Shown here piece by piece: positions 45,490 to 55,098 of a DNA stretch of 64,000 bases; position 1 is the stretch's first letter; each line of letters begins with the position of its first letter. The position numbers and the translations under genes were made by a program. Under the pieces are notes generated by a model. It was not told where the DNA came from. It did no database searches and worked only from the letters and a program-made list of their open reading frames with translations. Source of the stretch: Enterobacter hormaechei subsp. xiangfangensis (GTDB lineage: Bacteria > Pseudomonadota > Gammaproteobacteria > Enterobacterales > Enterobacteriaceae); NCBI RefSeq assembly GCF_001729785.1, contig NZ_CP017183.1, positions 682,001 to 746,000 of the forward strand, written 5' to 3'.

Positions 45490-45552
45490 GATGGCGCTGC
45501 GCTTATCCGGCCTAGAGGTTCCGCAGTCACGGTAAGCGCAGCGCCACCGGGC
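45490..45552. repeat. REP-type palindrome pair between araD and polB
   Basis: Two inverted units: 45490-45512 (GATGGCGCTGCGCTTATCCGG...) and 45530-45552 (CGGTAAGCGCAGCGCCACCGG...) can pair into one long hairpin. The core matches the REP elements in the araD-araA and lspA-fkpB gaps. Confidence 0.88.
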
Positions 45553-45558
45553 AAAGGT

Positions 45559-46254
45559 TTACTGCCCGTAGTAGGCTTTCGCACCGTGCTTACGCAGGTA
45601 ATGCTTATCCAGCAGGGTTTGCTGCATGTCCGGCAGCTGCGGTGCCATCTGGCGGCAGAAGATCCCCATATAGGCGACTTCCTCCATCACGATCGCGTTG
45701 TGCACAGCGTCCTCCGCGTTTTTACCCCAGGCAAACGGGCCGTGGGAGTGCACCAGCACGCCGGGCATTTGCGCCGCGTCGATTCCCTGTTTTTCGAAGG
45801 TTTCGACGATCACGTTCCCGGTTTCCCATTCGTACTCACCGTTGATCTCCGCATCGGTCATCAGACGCGTGCAGGGAATGGTGCCGTAAAAGTAGTCCGC
45901 GTGGGTGGTGCCGGTCGCCGGAATAGGCTGGCCCGCCTGCGCCCAGATGGTCGCGTGACGCGAATGGGTATGCACAATCCCACCGATGGTCGGGAAGGCC
46001 TGATACAGCAGGCGGTGAGTGGGCGTATCGGAGGAGGGCTTTTTATTGCCTTCAACCACTTCACCCGTTTCGATGCTGACCACCACCATGTCTTCTGCGG
46101 TCATTACCGTGTAATCCACGCCGGAAGGCTTGATCACGAACACCCCTTTTTCCCGGTCAACGGCGCTGACGTTGCCCCAGGTCAGGGTCACCAGGTTATG
46201 TTTTGGCAGCGCCAGGTTGGCTTCGAGTACCTGACGTTTGAGATCTTCTAACAT
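45559..46254 (-). CDS. araD: L-ribulose-5-phosphate 4-epimerase
   Basis: 231 residues from ATG 46254 ([14 protein letters not shown]), preceded by AGGAG; the longer frame runs into a REP element. It converts L-ribulose 5-phosphate to D-xylulose 5-phosphate, the last step of arabinose catabolism. The zinc ligands of this class II aldolase-fold enzyme are H95 and H97 (VHTHSRH) and H171 ([10 protein letters not shown]). It is the last gene of araBAD. Confidence 0.98.
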   Translation of the reverse strand: MLEDLKRQVLEANLALPKHNLVTLTWGNVSAVDREKGVFVIKPSGVDYTVMTAEDMVVVSIETGEVVEGNKKPSSDTPTHRLLYQAFPTIGGIVHTHSRHATIWAQAGQPIPATGTTHADYFYGTIPCTRLMTDAEINGEYEWETGNVIVETFEKQGIDAAQMPGVLVHSHGPFAWGKNAEDAVHNAIVMEEVAYMGIFCRQMAPQLPDMQQTLLDKHYLRKHGAKAYYGQ

Positions 46255-46269
46255 TGTCGTCTCCTGCCA

Positions 46270-46331
46270 GATGGCGCTTCGCTTATCCGGCCTACAGAAC
46301 CGTAGGCCCGGTAAACGAAGTGCCACCGGGC
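46270..46331. repeat. REP-type palindrome pair between araA and araD
   Basis: Units GATGGCGCTTCGCTTATCCG... (46270-46295) and GTAGGCCCGGTAAACGAAG... (46302-46331) are inverted copies forming a long hairpin inside the araBAD operon. Such elements are known to stabilise upstream message and lower downstream expression. Confidence 0.9.
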
Positions 46332-46340
46332 ATTCAGGGC

Positions 46341-47843
46341 TTAGCGTTTTGAACCGTAATAGACTTCGTTCCAGCGCAGCGCGTCTTTAAAGGCTGGCAG
46401 ACGGGTATCGTTATCAATCACGGTCAGTTCGATGTCGTGCAGCTCGGCAAACTGACGCATATCGTTCAGGTCAAGCGCGTGGCTGAATACGGTGTGGTGC
46501 GCGCCGCCGGCCAGGATCCAGGCTTCCGACGCGGTTGGCAGGTCAGGCTGCGCTTTCCACAAGGCGTTGGCGACCGGCAGTTTCGGCAGAGAATGCGGAG
46601 TTTCCACCGCATCGACGCAGTTCACCAGCAGGCGGAAACGGTCGCCGAGGTCGATCAGGCTGGCGTTAATGGCCGGGCCGGTACGGGTGTTGAAGATCAG
46701 ACGGGCCGGATCCGCTTTGCCGCCAATGCCGAGGTACTGCACGTCGAGGATCGGTTTCTCTTCAACCGCGATGGATGGACACACTTCCAGCATGTGCGAG
46801 CCGAGCACCAGATCGTTGCCGTTCTCGAAGTGGTAGGTGTAGTCCTCCATAAAAGAGGTGCCGCCCTGTAGACCGGTTGACATCACCTTCATGATGCGAA
46901 GCAGAGCGGCAGTTTTCCAGTCGCCTTCGCCCGCAAAGCCGTAGCCCTGCTGCATCAGACGTTGTACCGCCAGACCCGGGAGCTGTTTCAGGCCGTGGAG
47001 ATCTTCAAAGGTGGTGGTAAAAGCGTGGAAGCCGCCCTGTTCCAGGAAGCGCTTCATGCCCAGCTCAATGCGCGCCGCGTCCAGCACATTCTGGCGCTTG
47101 TCGCCGTTGATTTGTGCCGCAGGCGTCAGACGGTAGCTGCTTTCGTACTCGTCCACCAGCGCGTTAACGTCGCCATCGCTGATGTCATTCACCACCTGCA
47201 CCAGGTCGCCCACCGCCCAGGTGTTGACGGAAAAGCCAAATTTAATCTGCGCGGCCACTTTATCACCGTCGGTGACCGCCACTTCGCGCATGTTGTCGCC
47301 GAAACGCACCACTTTCAGGTGACGGGTATCCTGCTTAGATACCGCCTGACGCATCCAGGAGCCAATGCGTTTTTGTGCCTGGCCATCCTGCCAGTGGCCG
47401 GTCACCACGGCATGCTGTTGACGCATGCGCGCGCCGATGAAGCCGAACTCGCGGCCGCCGTGCGCGGTCTGGTTCAGGTTCATGAAGTCCATGTCGATGC
47501 TGTCCCACGGCAGGGAGGCGTTGAACTGCGTGTGGAATTGCAACAGCGGTTTGTTGAGGATAGCCAGGCCGTTGATCCACATTTTGGCTGGTGAGAAGGT
47601 GTGCAGCCACACCACCAGGCCAGCGCATTTGTCATCGTAATTGGCATCGCGGCAAATGTTGGTGATTTCGTCCGGGGTAGTCCCCAGCGGCTTCAGCACC
47701 AGTTTGCACGGCAGTTTGGCTTCCGCGTTCAGCGCATTCACAACGTGCTCCGCGTGTTTCGTCACCTGCTGCAACGCTTCCGGTCCGTACAAATGCTGGC
47801 TGCCAATCACAAACCACACTTCATAATTATTAAAAATGGTCAT
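46341..47843 (-). CDS. araA: L-arabinose isomerase
   Basis: 500 residues, E. coli length. It isomerises L-arabinose to L-ribulose with Mn2+. The sequence aligns end to end with E. coli AraA, including the opening [19 protein letters not shown], the substrate/metal region with [22 protein letters not shown], and [13 protein letters not shown]. It follows araB by 10 bases and precedes araD across a REP pair. Confidence 0.98.
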   Translation of the reverse strand: MTIFNNYEVWFVIGSQHLYGPEALQQVTKHAEHVVNALNAEAKLPCKLVLKPLGTTPDEITNICRDANYDDKCAGLVVWLHTFSPAKMWINGLAILNKPLLQFHTQFNASLPWDSIDMDFMNLNQTAHGGREFGFIGARMRQQHAVVTGHWQDGQAQKRIGSWMRQAVSKQDTRHLKVVRFGDNMREVAVTDGDKVAAQIKFGFSVNTWAVGDLVQVVNDISDGDVNALVDEYESSYRLTPAAQINGDKRQNVLDAARIELGMKRFLEQGGFHAFTTTFEDLHGLKQLPGLAVQRLMQQGYGFAGEGDWKTAALLRIMKVMSTGLQGGTSFMEDYTYHFENGNDLVLGSHMLEVCPSIAVEEKPILDVQYLGIGGKADPARLIFNTRTGPAINASLIDLGDRFRLLVNCVDAVETPHSLPKLPVANALWKAQPDLPTASEAWILAGGAHHTVFSHALDLNDMRQFAELHDIELTVIDNDTRLPAFKDALRWNEVYYGSKR

Positions 47844-47853
47844 TATCGTGTCC

Positions 47854-49563
47854 TTAATGTGTCAGGGTTGCCGTAGTGTCCGCGGTGCTTTTGGCCGGGG
47901 CGGCGACAGGGAGATAGTGAAGTTCGGCGCTTTTTGCCCATTGCTGGTAGCGCTGATAAAGCTGTTCAAAGCGTTGTGCCTGCTGAGTCTGCGGATGGAG
48001 CGTATTTTCGACGGCGCTCGCCATATGCTGTTGCGCGGTCGGGATATCCGCATGGACGCCTGCGGCCACGGCAGCGAAAATCGCGGCACCCAGCGCACAG
48101 CACTGATCGGAGGCCACAATTTGCAGCGGCCGGTTCAGCACGTCGCAGCAGGCCTGCATAATCACCGGATTTTTACGGGCGATCCCGCCCAGCGCCATCA
48201 CGTTGTTCACGTCAATGCCCTGGTCGATGAAGCACTCCATGATGGCGCGCGCGCCGAACGCGGTGGCGGCGATCAGGCCGCCAAACAGCGCGGGCGCGTC
48301 GGTCGCGAGGTTGAGATCGGTAATCACTCCTTTCAGACGCTGGTTGGCAAACGGCGTACGACGGCCGTTGAACCAGTCCAGCACCACCGGCAGGTGGTCG
48401 AGAGACGGATTTTTTGCCCAGGCGTCCGTGAGCTGCGGCAGGAGCTGTTTTTTGCTCGCCGTAATCTGCGTTTTCAGTTCAGGATGCGCGGCAGCCAGCT
48501 GATCCAGCGGCCAGCCGAGCACGCGGCCAAACCAGGCATAGATATCACCGAAGGCGGACTGGCCCGCTTCAAGGCCGATAAAATCAGGCACCACGCTGCC
48601 GTCAACCTGGCCGCAGATGCCTTTCACCGCGCGGTCGCCGACGCTGGCTTTATCTGCCGTCAGAATGTCACAGGTGGAGGTGCCGATAACTTTCACCAGC
48701 GTGTTGGGCTGCGCACCCGCGCCCACGGCCCCCATATGGCAGTCGAACGCGCCGCCGGAAATGGTCACGTTTTGCGGCAGACCGAGGCGTTTCGCCCACT
48801 CTTCGCAGAGCGTGCCGACCGGGATATCGGCGGTGAAGGTGTCGGTGAACAGCGGGTATGTCAGGTTTTTGTTGATGATCGGGTCGAGTTCATCGAAGAA
48901 CGCTGCCGGAGGCAGACCACCCCAGCTTTCATGCCACAGCGATTTATGCCCGGCGCTGCAACGGCCGCGGCGAATATCCTGCGGACGCGTGGTGCCGGAG
49001 AGCAGGGCGGGAACCCAGTCGCACAGCTCAATCCATGACGCCGCTGCCTGTGCGACCGACGCGTCCGCGCGGGTAACGTGCAGGATCTTGGCCCAGAACC
49101 ACTCGCTGGAGTAAATCCCGCCGATGTAGCGGGAGTAGTCAGTTTTGCCCGGCTGATGGCATAAGCGGGTGATGGCTTCCGCCTCTTCCACGGCGGTATG
49201 GTCTTTCCACAGCACAAACATGGCGTTCGGATTGTCGGCAAACTCCGGTCGCAGCGCCAGTACGCGGCCTTCGGCATCGACAGGGGCAGGCGTTGAGCCG
49301 GTGCTGTCGACGCCAATCCCCACGACATCGGCCCGCTGGGCGTCGGTCAACTCCGCCAGAACGGTTTTGATCGCCGCTTCCATCGACTCGATGTAGTCCC
49401 GCGGGTGGTGACGGAACTGGTTGTTTGGCGCATCGCAGTAGCGCCCCTCTTGCCAGCGCGGATACCACTCAACGCTGGTTGCTATCTCCTGGCCAGTCGT
49501 ACAGTCCACTGCCAGCGCGCGAACTGAGTCGCTGCCAAAATCGAGGCCAATTGCAATTGCCAT
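47854..49563 (-). CDS. araB: L-ribulokinase
   Basis: 569 residues from ATG 49563 ([21 protein letters not shown]), preceded by GGAG; the longer frame would run into the promoter. It phosphorylates L-ribulose with ATP. It belongs to the FGGY sugar kinases: the N-terminal phosphate motif is [12 protein letters not shown] and the C-terminal signature is [25 protein letters not shown]. It is the first gene of araBAD, under AraC and CRP control. Confidence 0.98.
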   Translation of the reverse strand: MAIAIGLDFGSDSVRALAVDCTTGQEIATSVEWYPRWQEGRYCDAPNNQFRHHPRDYIESMEAAIKTVLAELTDAQRADVVGIGVDSTGSTPAPVDAEGRVLALRPEFADNPNAMFVLWKDHTAVEEAEAITRLCHQPGKTDYSRYIGGIYSSEWFWAKILHVTRADASVAQAAASWIELCDWVPALLSGTTRPQDIRRGRCSAGHKSLWHESWGGLPPAAFFDELDPIINKNLTYPLFTDTFTADIPVGTLCEEWAKRLGLPQNVTISGGAFDCHMGAVGAGAQPNTLVKVIGTSTCDILTADKASVGDRAVKGICGQVDGSVVPDFIGLEAGQSAFGDIYAWFGRVLGWPLDQLAAAHPELKTQITASKKQLLPQLTDAWAKNPSLDHLPVVLDWFNGRRTPFANQRLKGVITDLNLATDAPALFGGLIAATAFGARAIMECFIDQGIDVNNVMALGGIARKNPVIMQACCDVLNRPLQIVASDQCCALGAAIFAAVAAGVHADIPTAQQHMASAVENTLHPQTQQAQRFEQLYQRYQQWAKSAELHYLPVAAPAKSTADTTATLTH

Positions 49564-49623
49564 GGTGTTGCTCCATCCAAAAAACAGGTATGGAAGAACA
49601 TTAGAGACTAGGGACAAAAATCG

Positions 49624-49873
49624 TCAGGCAGGATCCGCTAATCTTATGGACTAAATTGCTGTAGCCACGCAAAGTGTGACGCCGTGCAAATATTCTATGT
49701 GGACATTTCTGCCGCACTTATAGACACTTTTGTTACTGCTTATCCGCCCGTGCTGGCGGAGAAATCAGGGGGAAAGGCTGAAACATGGCGGACGTAAAAG
49801 AGGCGTGATGCTTTTTGGATCTTTTCGCGGGCCATTTTTATACTGCTTTTATCGATATGGACAATTGGTTTCC
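49624..49873. promoter_or_regulatory. araBAD-araC control region (araI2, araI1, CRP, araO1, araO2)
   Basis: araI2 is 49624-49640 (minus TAGCGGATCCTGCCTGA, one change from E. coli) and araI1 49645-49661, four bases apart as in E. coli. A CRP-like site TGTGACGCCGTGCAAA begins at 49675. araO1 lies in about 49698-49740 (ATGTGGACATTTCTGCC...). araO2 is about 49856-49872 (TATGGACAATTGGTTTC), inside the araC leader. araO2 and araI1 start points are 211 bases apart, the loop length known in E. coli. Confidence 0.85.
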
Positions 49874-49900
49874 TTCAGGACCCTTGGGAGAACTGAATCT

Positions 49901-50746
49901 ATGGCCGAACCGCAAAACGATCCCTTACTGCCGGGCTACTCATTTAACGCCCATCTGGTGGCGGGACTGACGCCAATTGAGGCCGAGGGATATCTCGATT
50001 TTTACGTCGATCGCCCTCTTGGCATGAAGGGATATATCCTGAACCTGACCGTACGCGGAGAAGGGGTCGTCAAAAATGGGGATCAACAGTTTATCTGCCG
50101 CCCCGGTGATATGCTGCTGTTCCCGCCGGGGGAGATCCATCACTACGGGCGCCACCCGGATGCCAAAGAGTGGTATCACCAGTGGGTCTATTTCCGTCCG
50201 CGCGCCTACTGGCAGGAGTGGCTCTCGTGGCCGGCCATTTTCGCCCATACCGGTTTATATCGCCCGGATGAGGCGCATCTGGCGCAGTTCCGTGAGCTGT
50301 TCGCACAGATTATTGAGGCAGGGCAGGCGGGCGGGCGCTACGCCGAACTGCTGGCCATCAACCTGCTTGAACAGGTGCTGCTGCGCCGCATGGAGGCCAT
50401 CAACGAGTCGCTTAATCCGCCGCTGGACAACCGCGTCCGCGACGCCTGCCAGTACATCAGCGACCACCTTGCCGACAGCCAGTTTGATATTGCCAGCGTC
50501 GCCCAGCATGTGTGCCTGTCGCCGTCACGGCTGTCGCATCTGTTCCGCCAGCAGCTTGGCGTGAGCGTACTCAGCTGGCGCGAGGATCAGCGCATCAGCC
50601 AGGCGAAACTGCTGCTCAGCACCACCCGAATGCCTATCGCCACCGTCGGGCGTAACGTCGGCTTTGAAGATCAGCTCTATTTCTCTCGCGTGTTTAAGAA
50701 GTGCACCGGTGCCAGCCCGAGCGAATTCCGTGCGGGATGTGAATAA
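49901..50746 (+). CDS. araC: Arabinose regulator AraC
   Basis: 281 residues from ATG 49901 ([23 protein letters not shown]), the E. coli start; the frame from 49730 runs through operator DNA. The cupin-like arabinose-binding and dimerisation domain (about 20-170) and the C-terminal double helix-turn-helix (about 180-281, with [22 protein letters not shown] and the AraC/XylS signature) are both complete. It represses by looping and activates araBAD with arabinose. It is 11 residues shorter at the C-terminus than the E. coli protein (292). Confidence 0.98.
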   Translation: MAEPQNDPLLPGYSFNAHLVAGLTPIEAEGYLDFYVDRPLGMKGYILNLTVRGEGVVKNGDQQFICRPGDMLLFPPGEIHHYGRHPDAKEWYHQWVYFRPRAYWQEWLSWPAIFAHTGLYRPDEAHLAQFRELFAQIIEAGQAGGRYAELLAINLLEQVLLRRMEAINESLNPPLDNRVRDACQYISDHLADSQFDIASVAQHVCLSPSRLSHLFRQQLGVSVLSWREDQRISQAKLLLSTTRMPIATVGRNVGFEDQLYFSRVFKKCTGASPSEFRAGCE

Positions 50747-50864
50747 TCGGTAAACATTCAGGTGAACTTCAGGCGCATCTTGTAAACTATTCAGACAATT
50801 GATGCCTTGACGCGGTGCAGGGCGCTAAGCAGAATCGCTGATTCGTTTTCTGACCGGAATAGTT

Positions 50865-51632
50865 ATGCAGGCATTGCTGGAACATTTTATTACCCAGTCC
50901 GTTATGTATTCGCTCATCGCCGTGGCGCTGGTGGCGTTTCTGGAGTCGCTGGCGCTGGTCGGGCTGATCCTGCCCGGCACCGTGATGATGGCGGGGCTTG
51001 GGGCGCTTATCGGCAGCGGCGAGGTCAATTTCTGGCAGGCGTGGATGGCCGGTATTATCGGCTGTTTGCTGGGGGACTGGATCTCCTTCTGGCTGGGCTG
51101 GCGCTTTAAGAAGCCGCTGCACCGCTGGTCGTTCATGAAAAAAAACAAAGCGCTGCTGGATAAAACCGAGCATGCGCTGCACCAGCACAGCATGTTCACC
51201 ATCCTCGTGGGGCGCTTCGTTGGCCCAACGCGTCCGCTGGTGCCGATGGTGGCCGGGATGCTGGATCTGCCCGTCGCGAAGTTTGTGGTGCCGAATATCA
51301 TCGGCTGCGTCTTCTGGCCGCCGTTCTACTTCCTGCCGGGTATCCTGGCGGGCGCGGCGATTGATATTCCTGACGGTATGCAAAGCGGTGAGTTTAAATG
51401 GCTGCTGCTGGGCACGGCGGTGCTGCTGTGGCTGGCGGTCTGGCTCTGCTGGCGCCTGTGGCGCAGCGCGAAAGCCAGTGTTGATCGTCTGACGCGCTAT
51501 CTTCCGCGCACTCGCCTGCTCTGGCTGGCCCCGCTGACGTTGGGGGTGGCCGTGGTGGCGCTGATCGCGCTGATCCGCCACCCGCTGATGCCGGTGTACG
51601 GCGAGATCCTGTTGAAGGTGGTGAGCCGTTAA
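50865..51632 (+). CDS. yabI: DedA-family membrane protein YabI
   Basis: 255 residues (E. coli 254). A DedA/SNARE-associated-fold inner-membrane protein; the family includes undecaprenyl phosphate and phospholipid flippases and supports membrane energetics. The conserved block is E..ALVGLILPGTVMMAGLGALIGSG, then GDWISFWLG and GRFVGPTRPLVPMVAGM with the amphipathic re-entrant segments. Five or so membrane spans are visible. It stands alone between araC and thiQ; the specific substrate is unknown. Confidence 0.95.
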   Translation: MQALLEHFITQSVMYSLIAVALVAFLESLALVGLILPGTVMMAGLGALIGSGEVNFWQAWMAGIIGCLLGDWISFWLGWRFKKPLHRWSFMKKNKALLDKTEHALHQHSMFTILVGRFVGPTRPLVPMVAGMLDLPVAKFVVPNIIGCVFWPPFYFLPGILAGAAIDIPDGMQSGEFKWLLLGTAVLLWLAVWLCWRLWRSAKASVDRLTRYLPRTRLLWLAPLTLGVAVVALIALIRHPLMPVYGEILLKVVSR

Positions 51633-51640
51633 GGTGTTTT

Positions 51641-51661
51641 CCCTCTCCCTGTGGGAGAGGG
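51641..51661. terminator. Hairpin between yabI and thiQ
   Basis: Perfect nine-base stem CCCTCTCCC / GGGAGAGGG with loop TGT, between convergent genes; the following CAAGGGTGAGGG continues a pattern seen at many enterobacterial gene ends. No long T-run follows, so termination is inferred. Confidence 0.6.
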
Positions 51662-51675
51662 CAAGGGTGAGGGCA

Positions 51676-52377
51676 TCAGACCTCACGAATACCTAAAAGT
51701 GAAGATGCCCCCGCCTTACCACTCAGAAGTTCTTCTGTTTCCCCATCCCACAAAATACGTCCCTCCGCGATCACCACCGATCGCGGCGCGATGCGTGCGG
51801 CATCTTCGATGCTATGCGAAACCATCAGCATCGTCAGTTGTTCGCGCTCGCAAACCTCCTCAACCAGCGAGAGCATTTCCTGACGCAGAGCGGGGTCGAG
51901 CGCCGAAAAGGGTTCATCGAGCAGCAGTAGCGGCTGCTTGCGCACCAGGCAGCGCGCCAGCGCCACGCGCTGGCGCTGGCCGCCGGAAAGCTCACCCGGT
52001 AGTCTGTTGATAAACGCAGCCAGGCCCATTTGTTCGGCGATCGCCTCCAGCGTCTGACGCTGCGCAACATTGAGCTTCAACCCCGGATCCATACCCAGCG
52101 CGATGTTCTGCCACACCGTAAGATGATTGAACAGATTGTTTTCCTGGAACAGCATCGACACCGGGCGCTTAGCCGGCGGAGCGTAGGTATACTCGCCATT
52201 ATCAATGACGATCGACCCGCTGGCAGGCTGTAAAAAACCGGCAATCAGATTGAGCAGGGTACTTTTTCCGGCCCCGCTGGGGCCAAGCACTGCGATTCGC
52301 TCTCCCTGACGAACGGAGAGGGTAAAACGCATTGGCAGGTGCTCATAAAGCCAGGTTACATCAGTCAGTTTTAACAT
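51676..52377 (-). CDS. thiQ: Thiamine ABC transporter ATP-binding subunit ThiQ
   Basis: 233 residues from ATG 52377 ([15 protein letters not shown]); longer frames run through thiP. It powers import of thiamine, TMP and TPP. The Walker A is GPSGAGKST (about 32-40), the ABC signature [15 protein letters not shown], the Walker [14 protein letters not shown], and a switch histidine follows in MVSHS. Its start overlaps the end of thiP by 17 bases. Confidence 0.97.
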   Translation of the reverse strand: MLKLTDVTWLYEHLPMRFTLSVRQGERIAVLGPSGAGKSTLLNLIAGFLQPASGSIVIDNGEYTYAPPAKRPVSMLFQENNLFNHLTVWQNIALGMDPGLKLNVAQRQTLEAIAEQMGLAAFINRLPGELSGGQRQRVALARCLVRKQPLLLLDEPFSALDPALRQEMLSLVEEVCEREQLTMLMVSHSIEDAARIAPRSVVIAEGRILWDGETEELLSGKAGASSLLGIREV

Positions 52378-53971
52378 CACGCCCCGGAAGTTTTTCGATA
52401 ACGGTAAATAACGCAAAGCACAGCAGCAACAGGAGTAGCGCCGTGACGGCGCCGTCCTGGCTACGATAGGAGCCAATTTGCTGATAAAGCCAGAACGGCA
52501 GCGTGCGGAAATCCTCGTTGCCGAAGAGGGCCACAACGCCAAAATCGCCAATCGACAGCACGCAGGCAAACGCCAGCGCCTGGGCCAGCGGACGCTTTAG
52601 CGCGCGCAGTTCGACCACCTTCAGACGCTGCCAGCCCTGCATGCCCAGCGACTGACACAGCAAACTGTAGCGGCTATTGACGTCGCGCATCGGGTTTTCC
52701 AGCACCTTGAGCGCGTAAGGGATGGCCATCAGTGCGTTGGTAAAAATGACGATGCCGTCGGCGCTTTCCGGCAGGCCGATGGTGCTGTTGAACAGTAAAA
52801 AGAATCCGGTCGCCAGCACAATGCCCGGCATCGCCAGGATCAGCATACCCGTCAGTTCCAGCGCGTGTCCGGCTTTACGGGCATGACGCGCGTGCAGTTC
52901 GCGGCTGCTCCAGAGCAGCATCATGGTCAGGATCACGCACAGTAGCCCGGCAGCCAGCGCGATGCGCAATGAGGTCCACGTTGCTTGCCACAGGACAGGC
53001 TGTTGCAGTACCGACAACACATTGCGATTCAGGCCATCAACAATAACGGCCAGCAGCGGGGGCAGCAGAAGCAGGAGTGCCAATGCGATTAGCATAAAAT
53101 CCGCGACGCGGCTGTGCAGGCTGTCCTGCGGATCGCGCCAGCCTGTCAGGTTATTGCTACCTGTGGGGATCGCTTTACTTAGCCGCTGGCTGAGTAACAC
53201 CAGCGCCAGGCAGCAGACCATCTGCACGATCGCCAGCAGCGCGGCGCGGCCCGGATCGTAGTCGTAACTTAAGGCCTGATAGATCGCCAGCTCAATGGTG
53301 GTGGCCTGCGGCCCGCCGCCGAGAGAAAGTACGGTCGCGAAGCTGGCGAAGCAGAGCATAAAGATTAGCGCGGCAACCGGAGCAATCTGGCGTCGCAGCC
53401 ACGGCCATTCGACAAAGCGGAAGAACGACCAGCCGCGCATGCCAAGCTGGGCGGCAATCTGACGCTGCTCACCGGGAATGTTTTCCAGCGCCTGTAAAAA
53501 GAGGCGCGTCGCCATCGGCATATTGAAAAAAATATGCGCCAGCAGAATGCCTTTCAGGCCGTAAGGGGAGAAGGTCCATTCCAGACCAAGCAGGTTGAAG
53601 AGGGATGCCAGCCAGCCCTGCCGACCGTAGACGCTCAGAATGCCGAACACCGCCACCAGCACGGGCAGGATCAGCGTCATCGCGCACAGCCGCAGCAGGG
53701 CAAGCCTGCCGGGGAAACGTCTGCGATAGAGGGCGCGTGCAAGGAAAATGGCCGGGATCGCCGACAGCAGCGCGGAGAGAAACGCCTGCCAGAAGGAGAA
53801 GCGGATGACGTGCCAGAGATAGCTGTCGTGCCAGAGGGCGAGCAGATCGCTCTCTGGCGCGTTAAACCACAGCGCAAGGAATGCACCCAGGCTGACGACG
53901 ACCATCAGTACGGCGGCGAGCAGCCCGGGAACTAACCAGCCGGGGATCAGCGGCTGACGGCGCGTTGCCAT
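52361..53971 (-). CDS. thiP: Thiamine ABC transporter permease ThiP
   Basis: 536 residues, E. coli length. A fused permease with two copies of the binding-protein-dependent transport domain and about 12 membrane segments; each half has an EAA-type loop (near [25 protein letters not shown] and [21 protein letters not shown]) that contacts ThiQ. It overlaps thiB by 25 bases and thiQ by 17, so the three are translationally coupled. Confidence 0.97.
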   Translation of the reverse strand: MATRRQPLIPGWLVPGLLAAVLMVVVSLGAFLALWFNAPESDLLALWHDSYLWHVIRFSFWQAFLSALLSAIPAIFLARALYRRRFPGRLALLRLCAMTLILPVLVAVFGILSVYGRQGWLASLFNLLGLEWTFSPYGLKGILLAHIFFNMPMATRLFLQALENIPGEQRQIAAQLGMRGWSFFRFVEWPWLRRQIAPVAALIFMLCFASFATVLSLGGGPQATTIELAIYQALSYDYDPGRAALLAIVQMVCCLALVLLSQRLSKAIPTGSNNLTGWRDPQDSLHSRVADFMLIALALLLLLPPLLAVIVDGLNRNVLSVLQQPVLWQATWTSLRIALAAGLLCVILTMMLLWSSRELHARHARKAGHALELTGMLILAMPGIVLATGFFLLFNSTIGLPESADGIVIFTNALMAIPYALKVLENPMRDVNSRYSLLCQSLGMQGWQRLKVVELRALKRPLAQALAFACVLSIGDFGVVALFGNEDFRTLPFWLYQQIGSYRSQDGAVTALLLLLLCFALFTVIEKLPGRDVKTD

Positions 53972-54930
53972 TCACTAATCCATGCGGCGCGCTGGGCGGC
54001 AACCTGCTGCGGCGTAAATTCCAGTGAGGTTTGCGGCTTGTTTAGCTGCTCAAAGCCTGCCGGCAGCGCAACGTCAGTGACCGGGTACATCCAGTTGCCG
54101 GTCGGAATAGCGTTCTGAAATGCCGGGGAGATCATAAATTCCAGGAATTTTTCGGCAAGCTCCGGCTGTTTGCTCGCGGCGGTGCGGGCGGCCACTTCCA
54201 CCTGCAAATAATGCCCTTCAGCAAAGTTCGCGGCGGCGTAGTTGTCTTTCTTCTCGGCGATAATGTGGTAGGCCGGAGAGGTAGTGTAGCTCAGCACCAG
54301 GTCGCTTTCGCCTTTCAGGAACAGGCCATAGGCTTCGCTCCAGCCTTTGGTGACGGTAACGGTTTTCGCGGCCAGCTTCTGCCACGCTTCCGGCGTTTTA
54401 TCCCCGTAAACTTTTTGCATCCACAGCAGCAGCCCCAGACCCGGCGTGCTGGTACGCGGATCTTCGTAAATCACGCGCCATTTCTGGTCACTTTCGACCA
54501 GCTCTTTCAGGCTTTTGGGCGGATTCTTCAGCTTGTTTTTATCGTAGACAAACGCAAAGTAACCGTAATCAAAGGGAACGAAGGTGTCGTTTTTCCAGCC
54601 GCCCGGTACGTTAACGGCATCTGCCGCCACGCCGCTTTTGGCGAACAGTCTGGTTTGGGTGGCGGCTTCCAGCAGGTTGTTATCCAGCCCGAGCACCACG
54701 TCGGCTTTGCTGTTTTTGCCTTCCATGCGCAGCCGGTTAAGCAGCGAGACGCCATCTTCCAGCGCCACGAATTTCAGCTCGCAGTTGCAGTCCGCTTCAA
54801 AGGCTTTTTTTACCACCGGGCCAGGGCCCCAGTCGGCGGAGAAGGAGTCGTAGGTGTAGACCGTCAGAACAGGCTTAGCAAAAACAGGCAGCGCAAACAG
54901 CGCCAGCAGAGGAAGAACGTTTTTTAACAC
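53947..54930 (-). CDS. thiB: Thiamine-binding periplasmic protein ThiB
   Basis: 327 residues from a GTG start at 54930, preceded by GAGGTG; this gives the E. coli length, whereas the ATG at 54978 lies in the riboswitch. The signal peptide (1-18) ends PVFA, then mature KPVLTVYTYDSFSADWGPGP. A type 2 periplasmic binding protein that delivers thiamine, TMP and TPP to ThiPQ. It is first in the operon, controlled by the upstream TPP riboswitch. Confidence 0.96.
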   Translation of the reverse strand: MLKNVLPLLALFALPVFAKPVLTVYTYDSFSADWGPGPVVKKAFEADCNCELKFVALEDGVSLLNRLRMEGKNSKADVVLGLDNNLLEAATQTRLFAKSGVAADAVNVPGGWKNDTFVPFDYGYFAFVYDKNKLKNPPKSLKELVESDQKWRVIYEDPRTSTPGLGLLLWMQKVYGDKTPEAWQKLAAKTVTVTKGWSEAYGLFLKGESDLVLSYTTSPAYHIIAEKKDNYAAANFAEGHYLQVEVAARTAASKQPELAEKFLEFMISPAFQNAIPTGNWMYPVTDVALPAGFEQLNKPQTSLEFTPQQVAAQRAAWISEWQRAVSR

Positions 54931-54976
54931 TTTGCACCTCAGGGTTGAGTGGCAAAGGATTTTGAGAGACAGCCTC

Positions 54977-55061
54977 AAATCCCTTCGCCGGCGTTATCCG
55001 GATCAGGTTCGACGGGTATTATCTCAGCGCACATCTGTGATGCAGCACCCCGTTGAGAACG
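54977..55061 (-). promoter_or_regulatory. TPP riboswitch (THI element) of thiBPQ
   Basis: On the minus strand the region has the conserved thi-box parts in order: GGGGTGCTGC, CTGAGATAATACCCG, GAACCTGATCCGGATAA and GCCGGCGAAGGGA. The fold ends about 45 bases before the thiB start. TPP binding would block translation or transcription of thiB, as for other enterobacterial copies. Confidence 0.96.
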
Positions 55062-55098
55062 GCGCTATTGTAATGATTTGGTGAATATTACGAAAGCG

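Noticed and set aside
47836..49038. A 400-codon open frame on the plus strand opposite araB
   Set aside because: Antisense shadow of araB; the araB reading aligns fully with the kinase family.
50787..51686. A 299-codon minus-strand frame over yabI
   Set aside because: His/Arg/Gln-rich product typical of antisense frames; the plus strand encodes a clear DedA-family protein.
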